Source of the DNA: Temnothorax longispinosus
Taxonomy: Eukaryota; Arthropoda; Insecta; Hymenoptera; Formicidae
Assembly (NCBI RefSeq): GCF_030848805.1
Contig: NC_092366.1
Coordinates: 4,154,001-4,218,000, forward strand
Length of the DNA: 64,000 nucleotides
Direction: 5' to 3'
Of this stretch, positions 1 to 11,525 are shown in pieces. Position numbers and translations under genes: made by a program. The notes under the pieces are model-generated. The model was not told the DNA's origin. It did not search any database and worked only from the letters and a program-made list of their open reading frames with translations. Position 1 is the first letter of the stretch. Each line of letters opens with the position of its first letter.

Positions 1-164
1 CACAATTCCGTTTCTATCGACTCGCCCTTGCCTAATAAGGCAAAAAAAGAAACATCGAGGGGACCCGTCGATCTCTCGACGCAGCATCCGCAACTCCAGC
101 CTCTCCCGTTCACGACGTCCCTCAAAGAGGCGAAGCCTTCCGGTTCGAACGTTACGAATAAATA
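1..164 (+). other. 5' leader / proximal promoter of TBCA
   Basis: These bases lie directly upstream of the TBCA start codon and run to the window edge. I see no ORF with coding character. The last bases before the ATG (a run ending in aataaata) give an A-rich start context. The stretch is probably 5' UTR plus promoter; the transcription start cannot be placed from sequence alone. Confidence 0.5.
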
Positions 165-793
165 ATGTCTGACCCGCGCATAAGAACGCTCAAGATTAAG
201 ACAGGAGTGGTGAAGCGCCTCGCGAAAGAGAAGGTCACGTACGAGAAAGAGGCGGCGCAGCAGCGCGAGAGGGTACAAAAGCTGAAGGAGCAGGGTGAGG
301 ATCGCTTTTTAGCCGCGAGGAGAGAAAGGACTGCGATTCCGTATCACGTGGCGTCGAGACGTTTCGTAACTGCGTAGTACAAGATATTTGCCGATTCGTT
401 TGATAATAATGACAGTGTAATATTCCATTTGTAATGTTTTAACAGACGTCTTCGTTAAAAAAACTTGTAGATGCTTTTCTTTCTTTAATTTTTTCATGTC
501 TTCGAAATAATGTCCCTGGCAAACTGTTGTCGAACAATTTTATTTACAGAATGTGTATTGTTGCAGACAAAGATAACTACGACATAAAGAAGCAAGAGGA
601 GGTGCTTCAGGAGTCCCTTATGATGGTACCGGACTGCCAAAGGCGTCTCGTCAAAGCGTTTGAAGAACTCAAGAAGATCCTGGACACTGAGCAAGATTTA
701 AAAGAAGTTGAAGGTTACGTCGAGGCTGAAAAAGTGCTCCGGGAGGTGGAAGAGCAGCTGCCGAAGGAAGGGGATATTTTGCAGATGTGTTAA
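165..793 (+). CDS. TBCA: Tubulin-specific chaperone A (tubulin cofactor A)
   Basis: Two exons, 165-294 and 567-793, give 118 residues, close to the roughly 108-residue mammalian protein. The donor is gtgagg at 295 and the acceptor ttgcag ends at 566; the joined codon is GAC (phase 1), so the frame runs on without a break. The N-terminus (MSDPRIRTLKIKTGVVKRL) is the classic TBCA start, and exon 2 carries the conserved stretch around QEEVLQESLMMVPDCQRRL. The family folds as a three-helix coiled coil that binds and stabilises beta-tubulin released from the CCT chaperonin and passes it into the cofactor C/D/E heterodimer assembly pathway in the cytosol. The lysine/glutamate-rich helices are visible throughout. 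The stop codon is only 185 bp before the PDCD7 start on the same strand. Identification is secure; only the exact transcript ends are unknown. Confidence 0.95.
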
Positions 794-978
794 AAGAAAA
801 GTGCTTGCCGATGACTTGCTAAATTATTTTTCAATACTATTCTACATTCTTATTTTTTCACTTTTACTAACCCTTTACGATTGACTAATTCTACACGTGA
901 ACTATTACAGTCCAAGTTTTTCTTTCTTTTTTTTTTTTTATTGTTCTCACTTGAAGGTGCATATATTATTATACAAAT

Positions 979-2494
979 ATGTACAGTGGTCAGTCTTTCC
1001 AAGATACTGGACAGACTTATGAAAATGTGCATTTTAATATGTACTATCCGGTAACTCGGCAACAATTTGCGTACAACGTAAATTACGGTGGGAATGTATA
1101 TTATAACGTTTATCCAAGCCATGTAACATGTGATGACAGTACTGTTAATAATGCGACGTCAATCGATAGAATAAGAAGGCGACAGGAAGATGAGAAGGCC
1201 ATTGAACAGTTTCTCGGAGAGGCGAAATCGGCGGTTCCTACCAAAAGCAAACAGAAAGATCCGTTCAAGATCGCGGCTGCTAAGAGTGCGTTGATATCGG
1301 CGGCTAGATTAAATAAGCAACTTGAGGCTGTTTGCGCGGAACTCGAGAGCAACGTCGATCTACCGGAGGCGCAATGGCGGGAGAAGGTCAGTGCCTGTAA
1401 CGCTGCGAAACACGAAATCTGCGAGATCTTGAAAACTGTAAAAGACGTGAATTTTTTGAATAAAGTTAAGAACGATTTAGAAAAACGTAGGAAAAAACGT
1501 ACGAGAGAACGGCTCCGAAGGAAAGAATGGAGAAGGGAGAAGTCGATGAAGGAAGAGAGAAGAGCGAGATTGCACGCGGAGGCTGACGCGTGGATTCGAA
1601 AGGAGCAGGCGGTAGTCGAGCGGGAGAAACAAGAGGAGAAATTGCGCAAGGATGCAGACATGGTTTTATCCGACGTGCGAAGCAAGAGGAACGATGCGCG
1701 AAAATATCTGGGAATTTTGCAAGAACTACAGAACTTGCGAAAGATCAAGGCGAACATCGCTCGAGCGAGGGGCGAAAAATTGTCCTCGGCAGCTGAGGAA
1801 ACGTTCAATGATACTATCGGTAGTGTTTTATTACTATAAATCATTATTTGTAATAAGCTGCTCAAAACGCTCAAGACAAAAAGTAGGCATTGTAATAATG
1901 CAAACGTAATAATGAGTGATTTCAATAATAAGAAATAAAATAAATATGAAATGCGATTAATAACGAAATATTTAATAACGAGATTTAGAATTGCGTTAAC
2001 TTTTTCGTGCAAATATGATATTAATTATAATGTATTATTTTATTTTTAATGACAAATGTATGTTGCAGCTAAATTAATGGAACAGTGGACTACTTTGGAT
2101 CGCGAATATGCGATAGAAGAGCAGGAATTAAAATTGATGCTAAAAACAGATAACGAAAAGAGGATCGAAAAGCAAACGAAAAATATATTCGAAGATTGGG
2201 AGAATGTACTATTTGGAACAAGTATATTGGCTGCTGAACAATCCTACAAGAATGTCGATGGTTTTATCATGATTCGGTGTGTACTTAATATTGAAATGTA
2301 ATTAAAATCACATAGATAATACATCTTTTTTTTTTAATCGAGAAAATAATCTGTTTTTGTTGCATTTTAGTGCGGCCTGGGATAAATTCATCAGTTCGGA
2401 AACTGATGCAACAACGATTCCAATTGGATGGATAGTGCCTGAAAAACCATCCTCTGCTGCTTGGCAAAAATGCCTAAATAAGGAGACTTCTTGA
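979..2494 (+). CDS. PDCD7: Programmed cell death protein 7 / U11-U12 snRNP 59 kDa protein
   Basis: Three exons, 979-1819, 2069-2276 and 2371-2494, encode about 390 residues. Junctions are phase 1 (G|CT = Ala) and phase 2 (CG|T = Arg), and donors gtagtg and gtgtgt keep the frame. The N-terminal ~45 residues are Tyr/Asn/Gln-rich. The middle (about residues 70-280) is a long charged helical region, with an Arg/Lys block around residues 165-200. The C-terminus (IMIRAAWDKF, then a PxGWxxP motif and a late Trp) matches the PDCD7 family tail. In animals this protein is part of the U11/U12 di-snRNP of the minor spliceosome, where it bridges other U11 proteins; an apoptosis role was the original description. 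I chose ATG 979 because it opens the long ORF and no upstream coding exon is visible, but an alternative 5' exon cannot be excluded. A poly-T/pyrimidine tract precedes it. The introns I could read in this window look U2-type. Confidence 0.9.
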
Positions 2495-2502
2495 AATTAT
2501 TG

Positions 2503-2508
2503 AATAAA
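2503..2508 (+). terminator. Candidate polyadenylation signal AATAAA for PDCD7
   Basis: A canonical AATAAA lies 9 bp after the PDCD7 stop codon, so the 3' UTR would be very short. The space to the convergent UTP15 stop at 2841 is about 346 bp and holds nothing else that I recognise. Confidence 0.55.
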
Positions 2509-2840
2509 CGTGTCAATTTAAGTTTACTTGAAAAAAAAAACCAATTTACTAGAATATTTTTAATCAAGTCACGCGACTTGTATACACCATGATAAAGTTT
2601 TTCACTATGCTTTCGCAAAAATTGTTATACGATATGGAAAGAAATATTATTTCAATTTTCAAAGAACTCAACTTGTTATTCTTTACTTATTCATCGAAAG
2701 GAACAATCTAGAGTGAAGATATTTAAATCGTTGCTTGTTTTACTTATTTCGAGAAATTTAATATTAATATAAAATTATATACAGAAAAGTATTTTACAAA
2801 AATTATCGTACAATTCGGTAATATTTTACAAGAGTTAAGT

Positions 2841-5574
2841 TTAACCAATATTTAAGATAATATCACGTTCCGTTTGAGCGGCGTTTGATGGTTCCAAGCT
2901 TTGATTCTCTTTTATAACAGGCAAAGAAGACGTTTCGGCACCAGATAATATAATTTGCATTGAACCCTGCAATTGCGTCAAAGCTAAAATCAACTGCTCT
3001 TCCTCCTGTAACTTTTGCGACAGTATAGCAAACATTTTTCGTGTTTCCTCTGACAGTTCGTCCAAATGGTCTTCGTACACATCTGTTAAAAATAATTACA
3101 AAGAATAAGTATAATTTTTTTAATCCAAGAAAGATGTGAGTTTCTAAAGAGAAGTGTAAAAAGAAATTTAAAACTTACCTAACAATACGTTCGCTACGTG
3201 CGATAATACTCTTCCAAAACGAATGTTGCCGATGTATTTGTTCAGGAATTTAATAATGTTAACTAAGGATTTGCCATTTCTACCGGCCAAAGCTCGCCTT
3301 AAGCCTTCACGCCTGATGAGCTCCTGCGTAAGCGCCACGGTGACATGCGGCGTTTTATTAACCACATAATTCATCATGACACAATCCAGCGCTTTACTAT
3401 ATTGAAACTTTCGCAAGCAGGCGTCATGCTTGCTCATTATCTCTTTGACTTCTTGATGCACGACCACGTCGATACTCCGTACATGCAAATTTTCGCCCGC
3501 GTGCCTGTACGACACCTTCTTGCGTTTCGGTTTTATTACATCCTTTGCATCTTCTTCGCGCCTCCTAACAGAAATCAGGCCATCTACCATACCGGCTACA
3601 ACGGTCTCGTCCTCTGCCTGCAATTTAATATTAACATATGTAATTTGATATATCAATTTTTATAAATCGCTTAATTTAATAGTAATAAATTAAATTTATT
3701 AAATAAGTGTAGATGCAAGCAGACGTGTAATGACAAAAACACATTTTTTTTCTTACACTAATTCCTATGCTGAGGACCGCATTGGGATAGTCCAAAGCAT
3801 GAAGAGTTTTATATGTTCCAGCGTCATAAACTTTAACGTGCCTGTCCAACGAACCAGACAATATTCTATGACCATTAGAAGCGATTTTCAGGCAAGTTAC
3901 AGTCTTATGATGTTGCGTGATTTTCGCGAGCAATTTGCCACCCGCGAGAGCATCCCATACTTTGATGTCTGTCCCACCTTATAAAATTACATATAAATGT
4001 TGAACATTTTTATACATAAAGCATCAATTATATGAAAATGTATATCACATTAAATTATTATACATATTACGAGAGAATTTAAAGAGAGAGAGAGAAACTT
4101 TTAAACTTCATATACATAAAACAGTCAGGATGTCGCAAGTATTATACCTGCAGACAGGAATATTCCTCCAGTGGGCAAGAAGAGCAAACTTTCCACCGGT
4201 GCGTCGTGATTAACACTGAATATCTTCTTATTCGTCCTGGCGTCATACATATTTACGATCTTATCATACCCGCCGGATAGTAACACATCGGTGGACACGG
4301 GGCTCACTGCGCCAGCTCTGACGTAATCCGTATGTTCATTGAAACTTATCAATTGTTTCTCACTAGGTATATCCCATAACGCTACAGTCTTGTCGTCCGA
4401 GAATGAGGCAATGTGAAGATCGTCGGCTGTGAAGAAAACTCGGTGCACCGCGGCCTTGTGTCCGGAAAAGATCCGCAACATACTGTTCGAACTGATATTA
4501 AAGAGCCTGACCACCGCTTCTTCTCCACCCACGCACAATAGTTTGCCATCTCGACGAAAGCACCCTCCGTACGCGGCCTCTTTGAACCTGCTGTAAGTCT
4601 TTGTGGCCAACTTGGTGATAGGATTATACAGTTGCACTCGTACCGAGCAGGTTGTTGCGAAGTAATGTGGCTCCACTGGCGAGAAGTCAATGTAGTCTAT
4701 CGGACCAAATTCCTTTATCAAAACTGGTGGCTGTCAACATACAATTACCACGGGTAATTTATCATTCTCTACATAGACAGTTGTAAGAATACAGAGATAA
4801 AAGAAATATCTTAAATATCGCATAAAAACAAGAGCATGAAAAATAAATTATATGAATTAATGGTATAACTATAACTATATTTATATCGCAAATATTTAGG
4901 CTATTCAGTATTAAACCGGATCTTACTTATTTTACACTTCCCTTATAGAAATTTAATACTGTAAGTGATTATTTGACTAGTAATTACTTATTTTGAGTAT
5001 TAAAATCATTAAAAACAGTACTTTTAATACTCGAAATAAGTAATTAATCACTAGCCAAATAATCACTTACAGTATTAAATTTCTGTAAGGGTTATTTATT
5101 ATAGTTCATAATTTTATAAGCAACATTTCATAAGTCGCATCGATAACCGAACAGAGCTATAACGTTTTAACTCAGATTGATGTGCTGCCAGCAAAGAAAT
5201 TAAAATATTCCATAAATAAATAAAAGTTTCCTCTTTACTTGCTATATTATTAGAGAATGTAAGTGCTAAGATAAAATGTGAACGCGTGCTACTTTTTCTT
5301 TTAAATTTAGAGGGATGTTTCCAAATCGAGGAAGTTATATGGTACAGTTATATCTAGACTTTAACCCAAACTTTCTTTTTCCATTATTTCATTGTCCTGC
5401 CGAAAAAAACACGATTGTTTCTCACTTACAGGTTACGCACGTGGACGCGGCATCGGTAAGTATCTCAACCTGAATAACACGTACCGTATATTTCTTCCAA
5501 TATATATTATCTTCGGTTAATTCCGGTCCTGTCCTGGCGAAGACTTTGGTATTTATTTTCTTGAACGACGTCAT
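2841..5574 (-). CDS. UTP15: U3 small nucleolar RNA-associated protein 15 (WD40)
   Basis: Five exons on the minus strand, 5574-5485, 4730-4148, 3977-3757, 3617-3179 and 3082-2841, join to 524 residues, close to human UTP15 (about 518). Donors (GTACGT, GTATAA, GTAAGA, GTAAGT) and all phases agree. Exon 1 supplies the conserved N-terminus ending YWKKYT, and exon 2 continues PPVLIKEFG. Residues about 40-330 are WD40 repeats (VALWD, DARTN, IKVWD and LSGSLDRHVKVYD are visible). From about 350 onward comes the UTP15 C-terminal domain, with the KTPHVTVALTQEL and ALAGRNGKS segments. The protein belongs to the t-UTP/UTP-A subcomplex of the nucleolar SSU processome and supports pre-rRNA transcription and 18S processing. 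It is convergent with PDCD7. Intron 1 (4731-5484) carries a palindromic repeat. Very secure identification. Confidence 0.95.
4940..5091. repeat. Foldback/MITE-like palindromic element in UTP15 intron 1
   Basis: The left arm begins cccttatagaaatttaatac and the right arm ends with its near-perfect reverse complement (gtattaaatttctgtaaggg). The arms run about 65-70 bp each around a short AT-rich centre. No ORF. The structure fits a non-autonomous DNA transposon or foldback element. No clear target-site duplication was fixed by eye. Confidence 0.75.
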
Positions 5575-6480
5575 GTTTCAAAGTTATAAACAATCCAAAA
5601 TTCGCGTCCAGCTCCGGCATTTATCGCGATTCTCTCGAAGCAAGTTGTTGAAGAGGAAGGTCTAAAAAAAAATAAAAAATGTCGCTACCACTGGCGCCAC
5701 TGTTCGTAAGTACGGACGCCACTCGACTCTCGTCATTTCTTTGTTGGAAATGTTGGAATGTTCTTACATTTTCATAAATCTCGGAGAGAGTAAGCGTCGC
5801 ATTTCAAATATTAAAATATTCTGCGCCGCTAAAGTATAATCGCTTAAATTTTATCTTAATTGCGACAGATTAATTATCATGACCGGTTATTTTGCAATCC
5901 ACACAGCGATTCGAGAGCCTGCGATATCGGAGCGTTCGCAAAGTCATGAAAAAAAAAGCGTCGCGATCTCGGGACGATAAATACTTAATTTACCCTGAAC
6001 CTGCCGATAGCCGATACTTTTGTCTGCATCCGAAAATAATCATTGCATTATGAAATCGTTCGGTGAATTAAATCAAATATTATAACAATACAATTAGACG
6101 CTAGAGAGAGAAAGAGGAAAGACAACGGGTACACAAATAAGGAGCTCGCGCAATTACAAAAGAACAAATTTTGTCTCTCTTTCTCTTAACTGCAGGAACG
6201 ACTTTCGAGAGAGAACCACATTTCAATTTCGTCTACACGTGTGAATCAATCCTACTACCGCCATTATATGCGCACTGTGCACATTTCTTCACCCCGTGAA
6301 TTGAGCAGAGCGCGGCGCGGTGGAGCGGAGGGAGGGAATTTAAATGACCCTGAGGGGGGGGGGAGTGGGGTTGCGGCGCGGGGTCAAGGGGGGGCGTCAA
6401 GCTGATGTTGACAGTACGAGAGTGCACGTGGTGGAAAACCGTCGTTTAAAATCGTCGCGCACGGCTCTCGACGGTGACAC
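5575..6480. other. Divergent intergenic region between UTP15 and DCAF12
   Basis: Starts at the UTP15 ATG and runs into the DCAF12 promoter island. No coding exon seen. It contains the UTP15 5' leader (about 5575-5680), AT-rich spacer, short GA-rich runs (near 6107 and 6175), and a G-run near 6353-6365. Because UTP15 and DCAF12 are transcribed away from each other, regulatory sites for both probably lie here. Confidence 0.5.
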
Positions 6481-7146
6481 GCAGGCATTCCCGTCATGCC
6501 GTTAGGCTAAACCCTCCGCGTTCCCCTCTGCGTTCCCCCCACCGTCCCGGCGACACGCTGGCGCGGGATCGCGGTCGATCTCGGACATCTCGGTGCGTTC
6601 GGCGTTCCTGCGGCCTCTTGTCGAGGCGCTGAAGCTGGCTGAAGCGTCGCCTACAACATGGCGGTGCCGTTCGTGCAGTCACCCCGTCGTGCGTTTCTCC
6701 GCGCGTCATGACCACGGTGGATCGTTCCCGGCCGCGCATCGTCTCCCCACGCAGCTTCAGCTTCAGCCGCACGTCAGCCGAGATCGCGCGCTCACTAGGT
6801 TGACCCGTGAGAAGAGTGCACGGGCAGCAGCAGCAGGGCGTGCGAGGTTACGCACACACGCGTCGTCGACGTCGTCGTCGTCACGTCGCGCACCGCACCG
6901 TGAGGAAATCGGGCATCGGTCCCCGTCCCCGACGACGGACAGCAGTTGACCTTCCTTTGTCAAGTGATCGCGTCCCGATCCCAGAGAGAGAGAGAGAGAG
7001 AAAGCGAGAGTTGTCTGCACCGCGCGCACGACCACGGGCAGGAAGTGGAGGCCCAGGATGCCTGCCGCGGCCCGACTGTCGTGAATCGCCGCCTCGCGAC
7101 ATTCCCATTGTCCTCGTGTACAGGGGAGACTGATATTGTTGGAACG
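6480..7146 (+). promoter_or_regulatory. CpG-rich promoter and probable non-coding first exon of DCAF12
   Basis: A sharp island of CpG-rich DNA in an AT-rich background. It holds an aacATGGCGG element near 6655 that resembles the YY1/Pho core, a short uORF there, and GA repeats at about 6981-7001. It ends at a strong splice donor (gaacg|gtgagc, GT at 7147). All six frames are open in patches only because of GC content; none reads as a known protein. I infer a 5' UTR exon spliced to the coding exon at 8644. Confidence 0.5.
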
Positions 7147-8643
7147 GTGAGCAATGGGGAAGAAGCGAAAAGGAAAGAAGCTCGCGTCCCGCTATTAGAT
7201 TCCTTAGCCGGGAACGAGTAGAAATTTTCGGGGGGTCTCGCGGAGATTATCTAGTCAAAACAAGCACTCACGCAGGCATTTAAAATGTATACAGAGATAA
7301 GAAGAAAGTCTACAAAGATAAACTTTCTTTACTTTAAAGTTTCTTTGTTCTAACGTCACTAACGTCATTGAATTATATCTGGTTTGCTATTGTATGTCTA
7401 TTTGATCGCTTTAGGAATTTAGATTACGTTGATCGCGTAATTACATAATTTACATTATGCAGAAATGTTGATTCTTATTTTGCAGAGTTGGCTAATTTTC
7501 CTTCTAAAATTTAAACGTTGCCGATTCTTCGTTGAAACTGTTCAATTTATCGTTAGTTTTAAAATTACAGCTTTTAAAAAGAGAAGATCGCTCTTATATA
7601 ACAGATACAATAAATAATATTGTCATACACTAAGCGTGAGCATTAAAAAAAAATGTATACTGACCGAATTCTTCGTTATTTTAGATCGCAAGCTGCTTAT
7701 TGAAGATATTGGATGAGTCTATCTCTTGCGTCAGCCTATTTATAAACAAACCTACATTTGTTATACTTGTCATAACACCGTAGATCGTCGACGTTGATTG
7801 GAGAATTTATATTTTATTTATTACACAAGAAGATAATCCAATCGATCGCTTCCAAAGACTTCTGTAAGCTTGCAGGAAACAAGAGTAACAGGAATAACTG
7901 TCTGATAACTAGTTAGAGAGAGATTGATTTGTAGAATTGAAGAAGGTTTTGTTAACGGATTTCTATTTATATCCTAGAAGTGATTGGCGTGGAAGTAAGA
8001 TAGATCCATTCTTATTGGCTACAAAGGAGTTTCACTGATATGATATAAATATTAAATATTATCTTTACAATATATATACACACAATATAATTCTCTTTAC
8101 AAATATAATAGTTAAAATATACATCCAAAATCAAAATTAAGAAAGATTGATTCTTGGCAGAAGCAGTTGATCAGCGCATCTAGACTTGTCTCTATCGTGC
8201 CTCCTTATTTCATCGCTGTTAGTTACTCCACCTTTCTCACAGAAGAGAAGCAGGGCTCCTCGCGCTCTTCTCGAAATCTCTCGAAGTATTTTAGGAACAT
8301 ATTGCAATTTGAAAGCGAATCTATCGATTGGTCTCACATTGCGGTCTGCCAAAATTTTATGAATAAGAATTACTTAGGTAAAACAAATAGAAGCTTGAAA
8401 AGGAGCAAAAAGAGGGGAGATTAGCTAATACCTTGCAAGAGACTGCTTGTACGTAGTAAAAAAGTATTCTTCGAGTTGCGTGTTGCCAATATACGATTCT
8501 TTTCTCTTTATTTGACACAAATTATCACTACCGATATTCTTACTTTCGCTAACAAGACTATCCTGTTCAACAATAATACTCAGTGTTCCTTGCAAGTTGC
8601 CTGAAATATTGTAAAGTCCGTCAAAGTCCTTTTAATTATAATA
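7147..8643 (+). other. AT-rich probable first intron of DCAF12
   Basis: No convincing coding exon or repeat. A small ORF just after the donor (from ATG at 7153) stops after 14 codons. The stretch is read as intron between the CpG-rich leader and the first coding exon; the acceptor that would join it just before 8644 was not identified with confidence. Confidence 0.4.
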
Positions 8644-10927
8644 ATGGCTGAGACACAAAGGATGACTGTGTATGGAAGGCATCCTCCATGCGCTAATAAT
8701 AGTAGACTGGAAGAGCGCCGAGCTAAGAGGTAACGATTTATTAAACGCAACATCCAATTTTGACATTATGTCATATATATGCATCACTGAATTTGTCCGA
8801 TCTTTCCAGATTGGCATTGCGACACGAGAGAAACAGGAAGCCGGACAAACCGGACGACTTCGTGTGTTACGAGTCGAGCGACGATGAGGCCGAGACGGTG
8901 ACCGAGGGCAAGCAGTTCCTGAGAACGTCCTTCAACTTCGTGGATTACGTGCGCGCACGCGAGACGAACACGCGCGAAGTGCGGAATATCAATCAGGAAT
9001 ACGGTTCCCGTCATATACTGACCCACGATCTGTTCAAGGAATACTCGGTCAGCTTGAACAACATGAACAAAGTATTCTGTTCTCAGTGGTTGAGTGATAG
9101 ACAAGTGGTATTCGGTACAAAGTGCAATAAGCTTATGGTTTACGACGTAGCGACGCAAAAACTAGACCAGATTCCATCTCTTCATGGAAGACAGCTCAGT
9201 CCGGGTGGTAACGTTATGCCCGAGCAGCAATGTGGCATTCATTCCGTTCAAATAAATCCCTCGAGGTGACTTCATTTTTCTTTTTGATATATCCGGAGAG
9301 AAAAAAATAATTTCTCGAACCCACATAGATTAATCTATATCTTTGTCTTATATAGAACTCTTTTATCCACCGGGGCGAGAAATAGTAATGAAATAGCGAT
9401 ATACAGATTGCCGACTTTGGATCCAGTTTGCGTCGGCGAGAACGGCCACAAGGACTGGGTGTTCGACATGTGCTGGCTGGACGATGAGTTTTTAGTCTCG
9501 GGCTCGAGAGATACGAAAATGGCTCTATGGCGTATTGACAGCGATCTTGCGGAAGCTCCTGATAAAGCAGATGTGCCTACACATAGGTAGAATCAAATAC
9601 ACGATTAAAACTTTGGCCTTTTCTGCTAAATTAAAAGCGAAATCAGGATGATTTTCCTTTTATAATACATATCATAATATATTAATCTTTTTTATCTAAT
9701 GGTTCTGCAGTGAGGCATTAGAAATTCGGAAACAGAAATATTTATTGCTATTAATATTATTTTTATTTTTATTTTTAATATTTTTAATATCTTTAATATT
9801 TTTAATATTTTTAATATTTTTAATATTTTTAGTACTTACCATTATTAATGCCGTTAATTTTTAAGAAATAATTTGTAATTGTCATTTCTGTTTAGGTTGA
9901 TTCAACCTGTCTGTGTGAAGGAATGCAAGTCCGCACAGAAAGTGCGAGCGCTAGCATTCAATAAAGCGTACAAGGAGATTGCAGCGTTGACCCTCAATAG
10001 CTTTATACATATCTGGTCGGCCGAAACCTTTAGACAGAAAATATCTAGAAAACTGCCAGCCTGCCAGGAAAACGTTTGTCTTGCTGTACAGGACGATGGA
10101 GTATACGCGATCGGATGCAGATCTTACACTCTTCTGTTGGACGCGCGTACATTACAACCAATTAAAAAAATACCATCTAGGTAAATGAAATTTTTATCTT
10201 TTTTCTCGTAATGTATGCTAGAATCAATAACAACAAATTTTTGGATACAGATATAGCGGTTGTGGCATAAGATCAGCGAGTTTTCAAGGATCCGTTCTAA
10301 CCATCGGAACTGGTCTAGGAATGCTCATGTTCTACGATGTTAAAGCTCAGAAATATCTGGAATCTTCTATAAATTCTAATAGGACTGTCGTATTAAAAGC
10401 TTCGAAAGGATACGTGGTAAGTCTTGCATCGTTTAAAAGCAATGATTCACATTATTCAAATTGACAAGTAATTAGATGACTTGCAATCTACAGCAGCAAG
10501 AGTATACTGCGAGATTGTTTTATTAGTCACCACAATTTTTAGACTTGAACTAGTTTTACAATTAGATTAAACGTTTTTGTGAATCATTATACATGAGGTG
10601 TTCACAAAATTACATATTATAGGAAAATAGTAGTAGACAATAGCAGTCACTCGCACGTGGTTTTTTTTTATGTTCCAATCTGTAATTTGTGCATTCTGTG
10701 GACGCCCCATTTAACTCATTTTATGTATTATTATATAACAATTTATATATTTATTCCGTGGGATATACCAGTTTCCAGACGAGGAATACATAGATGGTTT
10801 CCAAAATGTGAAATACACTCCCGCCATTTACACACATTGCTATGACGCATCGGGTACTCGGCTATTTACAGCAGGTGGTCCATTACCCGCAAATCTGTAC
10901 GGCAACTATGCAGGATTATGGCAATGA
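8644..10927 (+). CDS. DCAF12: DDB1- and CUL4-associated factor 12 (WD40)
   Basis: Six coding exons, 8644-8729, 8810-9265, 9356-9586, 9896-10180, 10251-10416 and 10772-10927, give 459 residues (human about 453). Most junctions are phase 2, split inside an Arg codon (AG|A or AG|G). The short first exon (MAETQRMTVYGRHPP...) was found by phase: its donor gtaacg at 8730 joins in frame to the acceptor at 8809. Diagnostic segments are NKVFCSQWLSDRQVVFGTKC, RLPTLDPVCVGENGHKDWVF, VSGSRDTKMALWR, KVRALAFN and the C-terminal THCYD...GGPLPANLYGNYAGLW. The family forms a WD40 propeller that acts as a substrate receptor of CRL4 (DDB1-CUL4) ubiquitin ligases and recognises proteins ending in twin glutamates. 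An acidic N-terminal segment (ESSDDEAE) is present. Intron 3 has a minisatellite, and a long foldback starts about 105 bp after the stop. Confidence 0.93.
9772..9832. repeat. 9-bp minisatellite in DCAF12 intron
   Basis: About seven near-identical copies of a tttttaata unit stand head to tail, with one copy changed to atcttt. It is simple-sequence DNA in the intron between 9586 and 9896. Confidence 0.8.
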
Positions 10928-11032
10928 AGGTTTATGCGAACGAAACCACAAGTATGATAATTGTTAAATTAAACAATTAGGATATAAGTTGTATATGTCA
11001 TGAAAGGCTTGATTATTTACAAACGTATGTTT

Positions 11033-11525
11033 GAAAGAGTGAGGGCAAATTTCGCCCATTTTTGGGACCTTGAATTTCAAACTTTTTTTAATGGAAAATA
11101 GTACTATTAGATAAAACATTAATCCCAGTAAAATTTCAAGATGAGCATAGGCACGGTTCCGGAGATACAAAGGGATGAAAATATGGGATATCGAAAATTC
11201 ATATAAGGGTAACTTTGTCATTTTTAGAGATATTTTAAATCCACAAGCGGGTGCTGTTTCAGAATCGAGTACAAACGATTCCGAAACAGCACCCGCTTGC
11301 AAATTTAAAATATCTCTAAAAATGACAAAGTTACCCTTATACGAATTTTCGATATTCCGTATTTTCGCCCCCTTGTATCTCCGGAACCGTGCCTATGCTC
11401 ATCTTGAAATTTTACTGGGATTAATGTTTCATCTAATAGTAGGTACTTTTGGAATAAAAAAAGTTTTAAATTCGAGGTCCCTAAAAAATGGGCGAAAAAA
11501 CGTGTCTTTTTGTCATCACTCTTTC
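11033..11525. repeat. Long foldback (inverted-repeat) element, about 490 bp
   Basis: Two arms of about 235 bp are reverse complements of each other. The outer ends begin gaaagagtga and end tcactctttc. The arms share segments such as ggcacggttccggagata and gacaaagttacccttat, and the innermost segment agcgggtgctgtttc is mirrored across a gap of only about 16 bases. ORFs inside exist only because of the symmetry and encode no transposase. Transcribed, it would make a very long hairpin. Confidence 0.85.

Noticed and set aside
1110..2012. 300-codon minus-strand ORF
   Set aside because: It is antisense to PDCD7, which has conserved sequence and consistent splicing; the opposite frame is open only by composition.
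6593..7221. Several overlapping ORFs in the DCAF12 promoter island
   Set aside because: Same reason: GC-driven open frames with Arg-rich and GA-repeat sequence, none joining in frame to DCAF12.
8760..8809. Upstream extension of DCAF12 exon 2 beginning MTLCHIYASLNLSD
   Set aside because: It runs through a pyrimidine-rich acceptor (ctttccag); the 8644-8729 exon gives a better, spliced N-terminus.
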